From: Tricholoma matsutake | Taxonomy: Eukaryota; Basidiomycota; Agaricomycetes; Agaricales; Tricholomataceae | Assembly (NCBI GenBank): GCA_026075535.2 | Contig: AP026546.1 | Span: 6,634,001-6,698,000, forward strand | DNA length: 64,000 bases | Direction: 5' to 3' | Shown here: positions 22,784-35,062 of the stretch, piece by piece | Position numbering within the stretch: the first letter of the stretch is position 1 | Layout: each line of letters begins with the position of its first letter | Position numbers and translations under genes: made by a program | The notes under the pieces: generated by a model | What the model saw: the letters and a program-made list of their open reading frames with translations, nothing else | Database searches by the model: none | What the model was told of the DNA's origin: nothing

Positions 22784-25700
22784 ATGCATCAGTAAAGTCG
22801 AATCACGTGAGGATTTCTTTGATGTATGCCTGTTGGCCGAGGGATATAGTCTTGCTCTCGAGGTCATGTTTCAGTTCAATGCCCAGTAACCAATTGATTG
22901 GGCTGTTGTCAACGATGTTGAAATACTTCTGAAAGCTATTTTTGATATTTTCTTGGCATTTTTCGGAGCTTGTGATGATTGTGAAATCATCAGTTGTGCA
23001 GGCAACGATGGTGTAGTCAGCAGCATTGATTCGGTAGAATACGGTGTGGTCAGCCTTGAGCATGGTGTAGTCAAGCTTGGTAAAGATGGTCTTGAGCTGC
23101 TTGTACCACTCGTGTGTGCCTTGTTTGGTTCCATAAAGGGGTGCAAGTAATTTGCAAACAGTTCCCTTTTCAGGTAAGTGATGAGGCAGTGCACAGAACT
23201 TTTCATAGAGCGGGGGCAACTTCATGTACAGGTTTATGTCCGGGGGTAGTCGAGCATTCAGGTAGGCCAATTTCACGTCGCATTGGCCTATAGCTGAGCC
23301 AAGGTGGGCCCCGAGAGCAAGTACAAGCTGTAGGGTTTCTGGACGGACTGTGGGTGCAAAGGTGTCTTTGTAATCAACCCCATGCTTTTGACTGGTACCT
23401 TTTGCAACACATTGTGCTCTGTGACATGCGATCTCTCCCTGGGCATCCCATTTTCAGCGGAACACGTACATCGAGGGGATAATGTTTGCCCCCGGTGGTG
23501 CTTTTACAAGCTCCCAGGTCTTGAGCTTTTCGAGCTGGGTGAGTTCTTCCTCTATTGCCTGTTCCCACTTCTCTCGCTCATCACTTTTCAGTACCTCCCC
23601 GAGTGTCGGCTCATCCCCTGCTGCTATCATCACCATCATAACTCCATCTGTCATTATTGCTTCCACTGTATCACCTCCTGTTTTGACTTCTTCAGCTATT
23701 TGCACTATCAACCCATCTTGCTGGTTTCTTCATGCAGTGTTTCTTCTCCCCCTCCCATACTCCTCTGCATCATATTGTTTGAGTCCATCCAGAGAGTTCC
23801 TTTGTCACCTTTGCTTCTGGGTTGGTACAGGTGTTAGTGGTCATTGTTCTGGTGGTGTGGGTGCAATAGGTTGTGGAGGGGGAACTTTTGTGTTTGGGGT
23901 TGAGTCTGGTTGAATGTTGTCATCCTCAAAGTATTCTTCATTGTTGTCGGCATCTAATTCCCACTCCCCCTTGATCCTCGCATCGTTTGCAGCTCTGGGA
24001 TCGAAGTAGACATCTCGTTCCATGGAAATTTGTCATTTGTCTGCCCAATACACATGGCAACCCTTCAACTCATCATCAACACCCACAAAACGTCCTTCCT
24101 CAACCTTCACCTTTAGTTTTCCTGCCTCTAGGTTCTTTACCCACACACGTGCACCGAATTCCTGGAGTTGTTTCAGGTTGGGTTTCTTGCTGGTTACTAC
24201 TTTGATGGGGGTCTTGAATGTTTCATTTGCAGTGGTAAGGGTTCGGTTTTGTATCCATACATGGTGTCTGATGGCTTCTTCCCATAGGAACATTGGGAGG
24301 CCAGCCCCTATAATCATTGCAATGGCTCCTTCTACATGGGTTCGATTTGCTCGCTCAGCAACTCTGTTGGATGACAGTGAGTCATGCGTCGTGAGGTGGC
24401 AAACAGTTCCCTTGGCCTCAAGATGTTCCGTGAACTTGTTGCTCATGAATTTGCCTCCACGGTCAGTACCAAAGATCTTTATGTTGGCACTGCGTTGAGC
24501 ATTGACCCAGGCCTCGTACTTTTTGTAGTTTGTGAACATCTGGGACTTGAGCTGTTGGAAGTGAACCTTCTCCTCACTCAAGCTGAGATCGTGGTAGAGA
24601 GAGTAGTACCAGCTGTGTGATAGGGACTTGACTTGGGCTGGTCCCCATAGGTCAGCAATGACCTTTTCACCATACTTGGTGTATACGGTCTTGCTTTCCT
24701 TTGGGAATGGGTGACATGGTGCCTTTGCTTTCAAACACGATTCGCAAAAGTCTTCAGGGTGGTTCAGATCAACCTTGACCCCTTTAACCATGCATTTCTG
24801 GATCATCTGCTTGAGCACATCATAGTGAATGTGACCCATCCATCGGTGGAATTCTGAGAGGGTTATACCCCTTTTCGACGCAGCTACATGTACTTCTTTG
24901 CCAGGGCTCTCATTGCCAGGTATTTGGTAGAGATTTGCAACTAGGGGAACACGGCCAATTACAGCCTTGTTTGTGGTCATGATTTTGCATTCCCCACCTC
25001 CGGTCTCGGTGTAGAACCCTGCACAGTCAATTGTAGGGATGGACAGTAATGTATAGGTGAGGTTTGGAGCAAAGAGTGTGTTCCAGAGTAGGAGTTGGGT
25101 CTTACTCTCTTCTCTGTTTGGTACCCATACTTCAATGTCACCTTTACCGAGCGCACTGAAGGATCGGCCATTGGCAACTTTAATGGGTTCTGGGGGGATC
25201 ATTTCATAGGTTACAAACTTTGATTGATCTGGGCAAAAGTGGTTGCTCACACCACAGTTGATGATGACTTCGGAGGTCTTGTGCAACGTGCTATTGGCTT
25301 CAAGGATATTTGCTTGGAAGTCAGAAGTGCAGGTGAGATGATTTGGTTGGATAGGGGTAGGATCATTAATAATGAGCATTGCATAGGTTTTGGGTTTCTC
25401 CTTGGTTGTCACCATATTGGCCCCCTTTTTCCATGCTTGCTTTGCCTCCCTCGCTTCCTTTTCCTTTCTCCACCATTCCGGAGCTTCCTTCTCTTTTCCC
25501 CCGCCTTCTTCATAGCAATTCTCAATGGTATGCCCTCTTTGATTGCACTTGGGGTTGGAACAATGTTTAGTCTCCCCCTTCATGTCAGATTTAGCCTTTC
25601 CTTTTCCCCTTTTGGTTGACATGGCCATCAACACAGAGCTTGTTTTGTTGATTTTGCCCTCCATCGCAGTTGCAGTATCCTCTGTGATGAGCGCGCTTAT

Positions 25701-26372
25701 TAACATGCTACTGGTGAGCTTAGTGCCAGTCTGCAAAGAGGTGGTATTCAAGGCTATGAATAGGGATTGAAATGCAGGTGACTGGGAGAGGGAGGTACAG
25801 ATATACAGCATGAACAATTTGTCAGTGATCTGGTTTCCGGCTTCGGCTAATCGGTCTCGTATCTCCACCATTTTGGTCAAGTGTTCTTGCATACTCTGTC
25901 CCTCGGTGAAGCACGCGTTTTGCAGCTGAGCAAGCAGGCTCATTTTGAACATGTCACCCCTCTTCATGTGGATTTCTACAAGTTTCTTCCAGGTGGCTGC
26001 AGCTGTCGCTTCTCCTTTTATTTGCAGGAATGTTGATTTGTCTATGGTTCGGTAGAAGACTTTCTTAACTGAGGCTTCCTTCTGGATATAGTCATCAATC
26101 TCGTTGTTTATCTCCTTTAGCTGGTCTTTCATGAGGGCTTCGGTGACTATGTTGTCCTTCCCTGTCTCCGCTGGATATGCCTTCCCATCTTTCATCACAG
26201 GTTCCTCTGCTTCAAGCACTAACCCTCTGACGTGTTGCCACAACCCTTTTGACTTCAAGAAGTTCATTGCGTGCTCCTGGTAGAATGGCCAGTTCCCTCC
26301 ATCAGTGCAGAGTTTTGGTACAGAAAGGGCTTTCGAGCCTGTGGAGATGTGGAGAGAGTCATCAGGGCCCAT
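22784..26372 (-). pseudogene. Copia A polyprotein, N-terminal part (gag, protease, integrase, RT)
   Basis: It is read from the ATG at 26370-26372 (MGPDDSLHIS), which lies inside the primer site. Gag follows (VPKLCTDGGNWPFYQEHAMN), with a CCHC knuckle CSNPKCNQRGHTIENC (near 25540), then a protease-like INCGVSNHFCPDQS in which the usual DSG is changed. The pre-integrase zinc domain is HRWMGHIHYD..CESCLKAK. The integrase core has IADLWGPAQV, IFGTDRGGKFMSN and NRVAERANRTH. RT starts near 23640 with WEQAIEEELTQLEKLKTWELV and has CTTDDFTII in place of YVDD. Several TGA stops, including one after YWADK at 24033, inactivate it. It continues at 6751-6004. Confidence 0.85.
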
Positions 26373-26376
26373 AACC
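26365..26376 (-). promoter_or_regulatory. Copia A primer-binding site, initiator tRNA-Met half-molecule type
   Basis: On the minus strand GGTTATGGGCCC follows the LTR directly. It is the reverse complement of GGGCCCATAACC, the anticodon stem-loop of eukaryotic initiator tRNA-Met. Drosophila copia primes with a 5' half of that tRNA. Copia H has the same site at 53768-53779. The ATG inside the site, the complement of the CAU anticodon, is in frame with gag. Confidence 0.75.
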
Positions 26377-27294
26377 TCTGATTGCACAGGGTCATGGATG
26401 AAATTGGAAAGGGAAAAACTGTACAAGATCAATCCTCAGTGGTGTAGAAACACTGTATTGAGTGGTAATGTACCTGTACGAGATCAACTACAGTACGATT
26501 AGTTACCAGTCTGTATAATGTAATGAAGGGACTTACTCCTCAGTGGTGTAGAAACACTGTATTGAGTGGTAATGTACCTGTACGAGATCAACTACAGTAC
26601 AATTAGTTACCAGTCTGTATAATGTAATGAAGGGACTTACTCCTCAGTGGTGTAGAAACACTGAGGAGTCTCGGAGACAATACAAAAAATTTATCCAAGG
26701 GCTTAGTAACACAAGAGGCAGAGCAATATATTACCCTGGAGAAAATGTTGGGAATAATGGGAGAAAAAGACACTTTTTCACTGGGGAAAAATAAAAGGAA
26801 CCATCAGTAAAAATATGTTATTTTCCCACACTTTGTTCTTTTGGTTGCTGCAGGAAAACAACTAATCTGTTTCCAGGAGAAAAACTTGTGAACATTAGGG
26901 GGAAAAAGGTCATTTTCCCACATATTCCTAGTTTTTTCTCTGTGGAAAAATAACTAATCTGTTTCTAGGTGAAAAAATTGTGGAAGTCAGGAGAAAAAAT
27001 GTTATTTTCACCAGATATAGAGAAAATGTGGAAAAAAAGATATATTTCCCCTCCATTTTCACCTGATTTTCTCCTGGGAATGGACAAGTTATTTTTGCTG
27101 AGCAAGAGCAAAGAGAAAAGTGTGGGAAAAACAACATTCTTTTACTGATGGTTCCTTTTATTTTTCCCCAGGGAAAAAGTGTCTTTTTTCCCTGTTATTC
27201 CCAACATATTCTCCAGGGTAATATATTGCTCTGCCTCTTGTGTAAGTGTTTCAGTTATACTTAATCCATTATCTAATAATAATATAGTCCAACA
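26377..27294 (-). repeat. 5' LTR of Copia A with internal duplication and MITE
   Basis: It matches 5706-5983 plus two additions: a tandem 104-bp duplication (26433-26536 and 26537-26640, each starting TCCTCAGTGG) and the MITE at 26710-27242. It ends TCCAACA at 27294, followed by the CACAT duplication. Confidence 0.88.
26710..27242. mobile_element. 533-bp MITE with long TIRs inserted in the Copia A LTR
   Basis: Terminal inverted repeats of about 100 bp begin CACAAGAGGCAGAGCAATAT and read into a purine-rich arm (GGGAAAAA, CTGGGGAAAAATAAAAGGAA). The target duplication TAA is at 26707-26709 and 27243-27245. The uninterrupted sister LTR reads GTTTAGTAAGCATTTCAG near 5930, which is the empty site with a single TAA. 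The CAC terminus and 3-bp duplication suggest a CACTA/CMC-type or PIF-type parent element. There is no coding capacity. Confidence 0.9.
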
Positions 27295-27797
27295 CACATG
27301 GCCAAGGTGTCTTACTCACCTTCTTCTTATCATCCAATTGACAGCAAGGCTTACTCATGCAGTGGGCTGTGAGCCCTATCTACCTATCATGAGGCATGGA
27401 CTTATCCTGTATTACTATTGGACGATAGCCAGTTCAGACCCATACATAAACTATAGTTACATTCAGTGCATTCTTCAGCTTGGCCTAATTCATTCGATGG
27501 TCTTAACTCAACCAGAATCCTCAACAGCTTAGAAAGCCTCTAAGCTGTGATAACTTGAATGATACAGTTGAAAAGTCTCCAACTGCAACATCTGACAGAC
27601 GGTCTGCTTAGAAAGCCTCTAAGCACAGATAGCCATATTGACTAGGGAAGCATGAACAGAGTTGGAAAATAACTATAATATATGAAGCCAAGGCTGAGTA
27701 TAAGACCTATAGTCTTAACATCTTCTGCATTTGCTGTTTTGGCAGATACACCTGTGGCAGTTTAAAGGAAGAAGAGAAAAAAGGTAGAACACACCAA
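27295..27797. other. Flank of Copia A, possible kinase-gene intron or spacer, with a doubled hairpin
   Basis: No clear coding sequence is seen. A 19-bp hairpin, GCTTAGAAAGCCTCTAAGC, occurs at 27527-27545 and again at 27606-27624. If the kinase gene spans the Copia insertion, this stretch would lie between its 5' and 3' parts. Confidence 0.35.
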
Positions 27798-28430
27798 TTA
27801 TTCATTCCCATCCTCCAGACATGCTAAGATCTCTGCATACCTCTCATATGCTAGTTCCAGATACAAGTCCAGTACTTTGTTAGGATGGAATTGTACTACC
27901 TTCAATTTTCCTTTTGGTAAGAAAAATTTTGAAGAAATCATGCCAATGTCCTCATGACCAGGTCCTACAGGAATGAGTTCCACCCAGTCTTTGAAGTGAA
28001 GGTGAACATCTTGTGTAACAGATTGCCATCTTTGGACCATTTAATGAGCAGAGGAAGAAGCATATAGTATGCAATGCTCTTGAGTTCCTGAACACCAATG
28101 TGAACAGGTATGTTGGAGATTGTCTCTGATACATTCTATGCAATGAATGTGATCAGGAAACAGATGACTCAGGTTTGTCTCATGCACTGAAACAACTGAT
28201 GGATTCTTGTTGCCTGGCTTCAATGTCATCATCATGACCTTGATGACCACCTTGCTGTTATGTGTCAACATCACTTTATGTGCAAAAAACTGCCACATTT
28301 TGTCATATACCATATGTGCTGCCTGGTATCCAGGCTTTATAGGTGTATCAGGATTTGATATGAACTTTGGGATGACCACTGGATGTATCAAAGCTCTCTG
28401 ACTATCATATGCAGAATGTCCACTACTCTG
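27798..28430 (-). pseudogene. Unrecognised coding remnant, candidate 5' part of the split alpha-kinase gene
   Basis: One minus-strand frame is open from about 28430 to 27798 except for a TAA at 28041-28043. It reads HPVVIPKFISNPDTPIKPGY, then VYDKMWQFFAHKV, and after the stop FKDWVELIPVGPGHEDIGM and KVVQFHPNKVLDLYLELAYE. The steady codon pattern suggests real coding sequence. It has the same orientation as the kinase exons at 3217-5480 and lies directly upstream of them if Copia A is removed. I cannot name the domain, and the link to the kinase is inferred from position. Confidence 0.4.
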
Positions 28431-29931
28431 TTTCCAGTCGCTACATTTCAGCCATTATTTACTTGTCATCAAGCTCTGTGTGTTATGCTGCCTCTGTGAA
28501 CTCGGAGCTGCTGGTGGTGGCATTGAGGACTTGGCTCACTGACTGATACAGACAGGGTGATTTTGACCTAAAGGTGGGTGACATCAGCTCCAACATTTCC
28601 AATATAAGGCTGATCTTGTTATACCCTGTCTTTGTGCTTTGGCAACAGCTTTCTGGATTTTCTGATGGCTGACCACTGGCCATGTAACAGCAGTGATCTG
28701 CTTGGAAGTGGAAGTGTGCTGACCTGTGCAGAAGGGTGATCAGGGTACACATAGGTTCACATTTGGGTCATCAAAACTCCAGGGAAAGAGTATGGTTGGT
28801 CCATAAAAGTGGGTGGATGGGACCCCACAGATGGAAGAAGGGGAAAGTGTGGCCATCAGATGTGGATGGAGAAAACTGCACTGAGGACAGCTGAGCAAGA
28901 CTAAAGAACGGTTGCTAAATGGACTGTATGTGCCAAGTCTCACAGGAAAGGTGAGCATCAAGTCATACTTTATAAAACTGGAGACACATCACTCAACAGG
29001 TGGTTTTTGTGTAGACTAGAGAAGGGAACATCAATATAAATAGACTAGTGAACTGGTACTACACCTTTTCATGCAGAAAACTTATTCTCCTCTTGTAGGA
29101 GGCTTAACTTGGCTTACAATAATGAGATTTTAACAAGAAAGGTTCAATGCTGCATTCAAAAGGTGGCAGGTCACCTAAATACAAAAGTGCCAAGATAACA
29201 GTACCACATGCATGCTCATACACTGGTCTGACTGTCAATCAGCCATATAAACTAAGAAAGAAGGAAGAAGCACTGAGTTGCATGTGATAGACAAGTCTGG
29301 AGATGAATGATAACAAAGTGGCCTCATACCACTACATCCTGAAAACTGGCAGTTGGGCAATGACTTAGGGAGATGATCGAGGTCTGTGGGTCTTATTGAC
29401 ATGCATTGCCTGCCCCTGTTCAGGCACAAGACCCTCTGAACAATGACACTCAACACTATGTCACCAGAATCCAGACCATATAGTAGTATAGCAGAGAAAA
29501 GATCAGTAGTCACAAGATAGGGAATGTCAAATGTTGGAAAGCTAATTAAATGTGTCAATGATGAAGCCCAGATTGCCAAAAACCATCAATCAGAATGTCT
29601 TCTATGGCTAGTTGCTCTGAGCTTGATTTTGGAGCTTGAACTGAGAAATTTGAGGAAAGCAGCCATTTTTGCAGTGGATGGGGACCTCAAACTGCTGGAA
29701 GACCAATTAATTCAGTAGTAAAAGATAAAAGCAGAGAAACAAAGATCAAAGAGGGAAACTCATGACTTGATGACACATCAATGTTTGAACAGGTATCTGA
29801 CATAAGCAAACAGTTCAACAAGAGAGTCAGTCTGAACTGCAGGGTCTACAAGCAGAGCTCAGGACCCTACAACACCTGGGATTGTAAACCTTTTAGGTAT
29901 CGAAGCAAGTACTGCAGGCTAATACAAACCT
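28431..29931. other. Low-CpG sequence between the coding remnant and element D
   Basis: It contains short open frames on both strands (for example 28483-28752 minus and 29524-29718 plus) but no domain I recognise. It may hold further 5' exons of the broken kinase gene or older repeat material. Confidence 0.35.
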
Positions 29932-30372
29932 TGTAAGGGGACTAGGGGGGTGCCCTGTGTGTTTCTCCTATTTTTTATGTTCGTCCTATATTTTTCCTCA
30001 CTTCATTTCCTTCTATTCTTCATTTTCTATGATTTTTCCTTATTTTATTACTAATTTTCCTTTCTATCACATTTGTGCATGTTGGCAGTTTTATATTTAG
30101 AGGCAGAGTACTCTTTCTGACATCTACCCCTTGGTATGATGTCATTTGGCAGCCTTGATCTGCCTATCTCCGCCTTTTCTATTTTTAGGTTATTATTTGA
30201 TTCTTGCAGTCTTCACATATACTGGGCATTGGCAAAGGGGTCCTTAGAGTTTTCTCTTCAGATTTCCCTTTGCTAGGTGCGCCTCCAATTCCTGTAATAT
30301 GTACTATAATTTTAACTTCAGATTTCCCTTTGCTAGTCCATTAATTAAGTGGCCTCTAAGGTTGCCCTTATA
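29932..30372 (+). repeat. 5' LTR of element D
   Basis: It begins TGTAAGGGGACTAGGGGGG and ends CCCTTATA, like B. It has an extra block TCCATTAATTAAGTGG near the 3' end, shared with D's 3' LTR but absent from B and C, which marks D as a separate subfamily. Confidence 0.85.
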
Positions 30373-31198
30373 GTAGAAAACTCTCTCCTAAGGCCCGAAA
30401 TCATGAATGTGCTGCCCAAGATAGGCAGATACGGAGTGAACAACACTTTCCAAAGCTCTATAGACTCCCTTAGGGTGTAGCATGGGTCACACCATGGGTC
30501 AAAATCCACGCACTGTACCCGCACCTGCATAACCCGCACCTGTTCCCACACTGTACCTGTGGGTACAGGTTTCTACCACGGTGTACTTACACCATGGATT
30601 TCTCCATGGTTCCTTTGCACTGGGCACCTCAGGTACTACCCCTTCTCCATCAAAGGAAGCCCCTGCTGCATAGCAGCAAGCTATTGCTTGCTGTCTAGCT
30701 CACAGGGGCTGCAGGGGAGATGGGGACAGAGGCAGGGGTGCACTATAAGGGCAACCTAAGCCTCTAGCAAAGGGAAATCTGAAGTTAAAATTATACTACA
30801 TAATACAGGCATTGGGGACACACCTATCAAAGGGAAATCCGAAGAGAAAACTCTAAGGATCCCCTTGCTGATGCCCAGTATATGTGAAGACGACAAAAAT
30901 CAAATATAACCTAAAAATCAAATATAACCTAAAAATAGAAAAAGGCGGAGATAGGCAGATCAAGGCCGCCGAATGACATCATACCAAGGGGTATGTGTTG
31001 GAAGGGGTACTCCGCCTCTAAATATAAAAGTGTCAACATGTACAAACATGATAGCAAGGGAAAATTAGTAATAAAATCCAGAAAAATCATAGAAAATGAA
31101 GAATAGAAGGAAATGAGGTGGGGAAAAATATAGGACGAACATAAAAAATAGGAAAAACACACAGGGCACCCCCCTAGTCCCCTTACATCACCCCCTCT

Positions 31199-34100
31199 CT
31201 AAGATGCATTGCCCCGATGCATTTGAAATTGCATACGACCAAAGTCCGTGACTTGAATGCGATGCGGTGCAGCAGTGTGCTGTCGGTGGAATTCCTTGAT
31301 TAACCAAGGGGCATTTACATCAGACTCTTTGACCCATGAGTTCTCCTCATACCCATAACCCTTCCAATGTACCAAATACTGGAGTTTTCCTCGATGCAAA
31401 TGGCTGTCCAAGATTGACTCGACTTCGTATTGGGGTTCTCCCTCGATCACTGTAGGTGGTGGTGGTGGGTGTGAATAGCATCCCAGGAATGGATCTGGGG
31501 GAGCTGGAAGCAATTTGATGACATGGAAGTCTGGACATGGAGGCTGGAAGGCATAGACGATAGGCATGCGTTCCAACGCACTTGACAATGGGGAAAGGTC
31601 CCAAGAAGCGATGAGCGAGTTTCTTGGATGGACATGTAGTGGAGACGTCACTGGAGTCAAGATAAACTCGATCACCAACCTTGTACTGAGGGGTTGGGGA
31701 GTGGCGTTGGTTGTAAAATCGCGCCATGTTGTCCTTCGCCTTTGCTAAGGCTGCCCTTGCCTCCTCCAAGCTATCCCTCATGCGTTCTGTGAACTCATTC
31801 ACCGTCTTGATGTGTGAGGGAGTTTGGCGAGGTTCAAATCCCATGTGTGGATGTCGTCCAGTGTCTAAGAGGAAAGGGGTCTGTTGAGTGGAAGCATGGA
31901 CATGGTTGTTGTATCCGAACTCGGCCAAAGGAAGGAGATCATCCCACTCGTCCTGGTGTTCATTGACAAAGAGGTGGATGTACTGCTCCAGTTCCTGGTT
32001 GACTCGCTCCATCTGGCCATCAGTTTGTGGGTGATAAGCGGTTGAAGCAAGGAGTTTGATCCCCAGGAGTCGGTACAGCTCATGAGTGAACTCTGCCATG
32101 AACTGAGGGCCATGATCCGAGAGGAAGGCACCAGGAAGTCCATGTAATTTTCACACGTGGTGGAGGTAGAGTCGAGCGGCACCTAGGGCACTGACAGTGG
32201 TGTGAGTGGGAATGAAGTGAGCGTGTTTTCCCACTGAGTCAACTGTGCACATCACCGCATCAAACCCGTTTGACTCTGGCAATTCCACCACAAAGTCAAT
32301 GCTGATAACATCCCAACGACTCTCTGGAACAGGAAGAGGGTGTAGCTCACCAATAGGCTTGCAACGAGGAACCTTGGTGCATAAGCAAAGGTCACAAGTG
32401 CAACAATACTGACCAATGAGCTGTGACATTTGTGGCCACCAATAGTTCCGTGAGGTGAGCTCCAAGGTCTTCCAGCATCCAGGGTGGCCAGCAATCTGTG
32501 AGTCATGGTGTTGGGATATGATGTGCCGGCAAAGGTCTGGGTCATTGGGAACATAGATGCAATCCCTGAAATACAACAAGTCCTTCTTTTCAGCCCACTC
32601 TGCTGCACGTAAGGAAAGGGTCGATCCCTTCCTCAGTTCTTTAACAGCTCAGGCAACAACATCCTCATGTAAACTGCTATGGTTTGCGTGATGAATGTCA
32701 CGTAGGATGTCCCGCTGCTCGCCCTGGGGTGCGATGCCTTCCAGTGCCCAAATGGTGAACAGGTCTGGCTGCAACAGCACAATGTTTTGGTTGTCACCGC
32801 TGCCATCCCCATGGTCTGCATGTTGGGATAGGGCATCGGTCTTCCCCATGCTGCAACCCAGATGGTGGTGCAAGGAGAAGTCAAATCTGGATAGATACAG
32901 GGACCAACGAGCTTGACGACGGTTCAATTTCTTGGCCATCATGAAGTACTCGAGGTTCTTGCGATCCATCCAAATTTCCACCTTGTGTTGGGCACCCTCG
33001 AGGAAGTGTCGCCACTCCTCAAGCGCACGCATTATCACCAACATCTCCTTGTCATGGATCTTGTAGTTTTGCTCTACAGCACTAAGGCTTTTGGAGTAGA
33101 ATGCAACAGGATGCCACTTCTGGTCCTCCGGAGACTGCTGAGACAACACGGCGCCCATCGCAAAGTCAGAACTGTCAGCTTCTACACAAAAAGGACGCGA
33201 ATCGTCAGCAAAGGTAAGGATTGGAGCGGAAGTTCCTGTTGTGCATTATCCCACCTCCATGCCTCCTTTCCTGTCAAGTCAAACAGTGGTCGTGCATGAT
33301 GTGAGAAATCCTTGATAAAACGCCGATAGAAATTGATGAAGCCCAGAAAAGACTGCACCTCCTTCTTGTTTGTGGGCGTCGGCCAAGCTGTGACCCCATT
33401 TACCTTGATAGGATCCATCTCCACTTGACCCTCTGAGATAATCAGGCCGAGGTACTCGATCTTGGTCCTTTTGAACTCACATTTGTCCTGACAAAGGTAG
33501 AGTTTGTACCGTCGAAGTCGCTCTAGGACGAGGCGCATGATGCGATGGTGCTTTTCAACCATGTGAGTGAAGATGAGGATGTCATCGAGATAGATGCAGA
33601 CAACGCCTTTGAGGATGAGGTTGTGGAAGATGTCGTCCATCATGGTCTGAAAGGTGGCAGGGCTATTAGTAAGGCCAAAGAACATGACAAGCAGTTCAAA
33701 AAGACCACGGTTGGTACGAAAGGCTGCCTTCCACTCATCTCCCTCCTTTATCCTCACATTATTATAGCCCCAATGGACATTGAGCTTGGTGAAGTATCAG
33801 GCTCCACAGAGCTGGTTTACGAGTTCAGAGATGAGGGGTAGTGGGTAGTGATTTTTGACCGTGATGTTGTTGAGCCTTCTGTAGTCTTGAACCAGTCGAA
33901 GTGAGCCATCCTTCTTCTTGACAAAGAAAAAGGGAGAGGCCATGGCTGACTTTGATGGTCGAATATGTCCAGAGGCCAGGTGCTCGTTGATGAACTGGTC
34001 AAGCTGCCGTTGTTCTTCCGGAGAGAGAGGATAGACCTTGCAGGATGAAGGGGTTGTGCCAGGGGTGAGTTTGATCACGTGATCCCATGGCTTGCGCGCA

Positions 34101-35062
34101 GGAAGAGAGTCGAATGACTCCTTGGAGAACACGTCTTCAAACTCATGGAGATGAGGGAGTAAGGAGTTAGTAGAGGATTTAGCAGCGTTGTTTTTGTGGA
34201 AGGCCTCGGCGAGGTGTTGGGATATGTTCAATGTGGCACACACCTCATGCGATGAGCGAATCGCAGTGTAGAAGATCCGATCACCCTCCTCCACTTCCTC
34301 TGGGTCCTCATCATCATCATCCGAGTCCGGCATTAGATCAGGAACCCCTTCCAATTCCACTTCAGGTATAGGCAGGGGTCCAGCACAACACTTCTGAGTA
34401 CATCGTATCGCCGCCTTCTGTCCACGATGTTCTTGCCTGGCTTCTGTGAAACATGTCCAACAGTGGGATGGACATCGGCTCACGGTAACCTCCCCGGTAC
34501 ACCAGTCGACCTCTGGGTTATGGTCTCAAAGCCATGGATATCCCAAAATCACCTTTTGCTTTCCTAATTGAGTGACAGCAAAAAGGGCACACTCACTATG
34601 ATCTTTGTAATGGAGAACCAGGTCTGCAACCTCTCGGATGGCACCAGCTTCATTTGGGGATCCATCCACATTATATACAGGTATCGGACGTGAGAGTGAG
34701 CGAGTATTTAGGTGATGTTGTTGTACCAGATGGGAATCGATGAAGAGACCAGTCGCACCAGAGTCCAGGAGCGCAGAGACACCGAGTATCTGTCCAGTGT
34801 CAGTCGTCTGCAGTTCGATGGCTAGGTTCAAGGAATGTGCAGAGGGAGTGGATGCCACAATATACTTGCGTGGTAGTTTACGCTCCCATGATTTAATTTT
34901 GGGACGTGGAGTAGAAGGAGAGATGGGGAGAGCAGGTACATCTTTAGCCAACTTTGAAGGGTCAGAGAGGGGAGCAGTCACAGAAATGGATTCATTCTCC
35001 GGGGATTCAACTGACAAGACTTCAAAGCAGTTATGGACAGGCAGTGAGGGCGTACAATTCAC
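31199..35062 (-). pseudogene. Pol of element C, many nonsense codons and deletions
   Basis: Colinear with B pol. Stops include TGA at GYPWL (34523-34525) and at LCGA before YFTKLD (33794-33796), where B has CGA, and TGG to TGA in HHVWKLHG near 32148. The TGA after DVVA (near 32646) is shared with B. Short deletions shift the frame near 33232 (about 30 bp, between RT and RNase H) and near 31530 (about 11 bp, at the integrase end). The chromodomain is open: [15 protein letters not shown]. The catalytic motif YLDDILIFT is kept. Confidence 0.9.

Larger units (their letters stand above)
5706..27294 (-). mobile_element. Copia retrotransposon A, split by nested Gypsy G2
   Basis: This is a Ty1/Copia element read on the minus strand. 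Its LTRs are 26377-27294 (5', carrying a MITE and a 104-bp duplication) and 5706-5983 (3'). The perfect 5-bp target duplication CACAT lies at 5701-5705 and 27295-27299. A purine tract (AAGGGGGAG on the minus strand, 5984-5993) abuts the 3' LTR. A primer site (26365-26376) abuts the 5' LTR. One polyprotein frame (gag, protease, integrase, RT, RNase H) runs from 26372 down to 22784 and resumes after G2 at 6751 down to 6004. It sits in or just upstream of the alpha-kinase gene. Confidence 0.9.
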
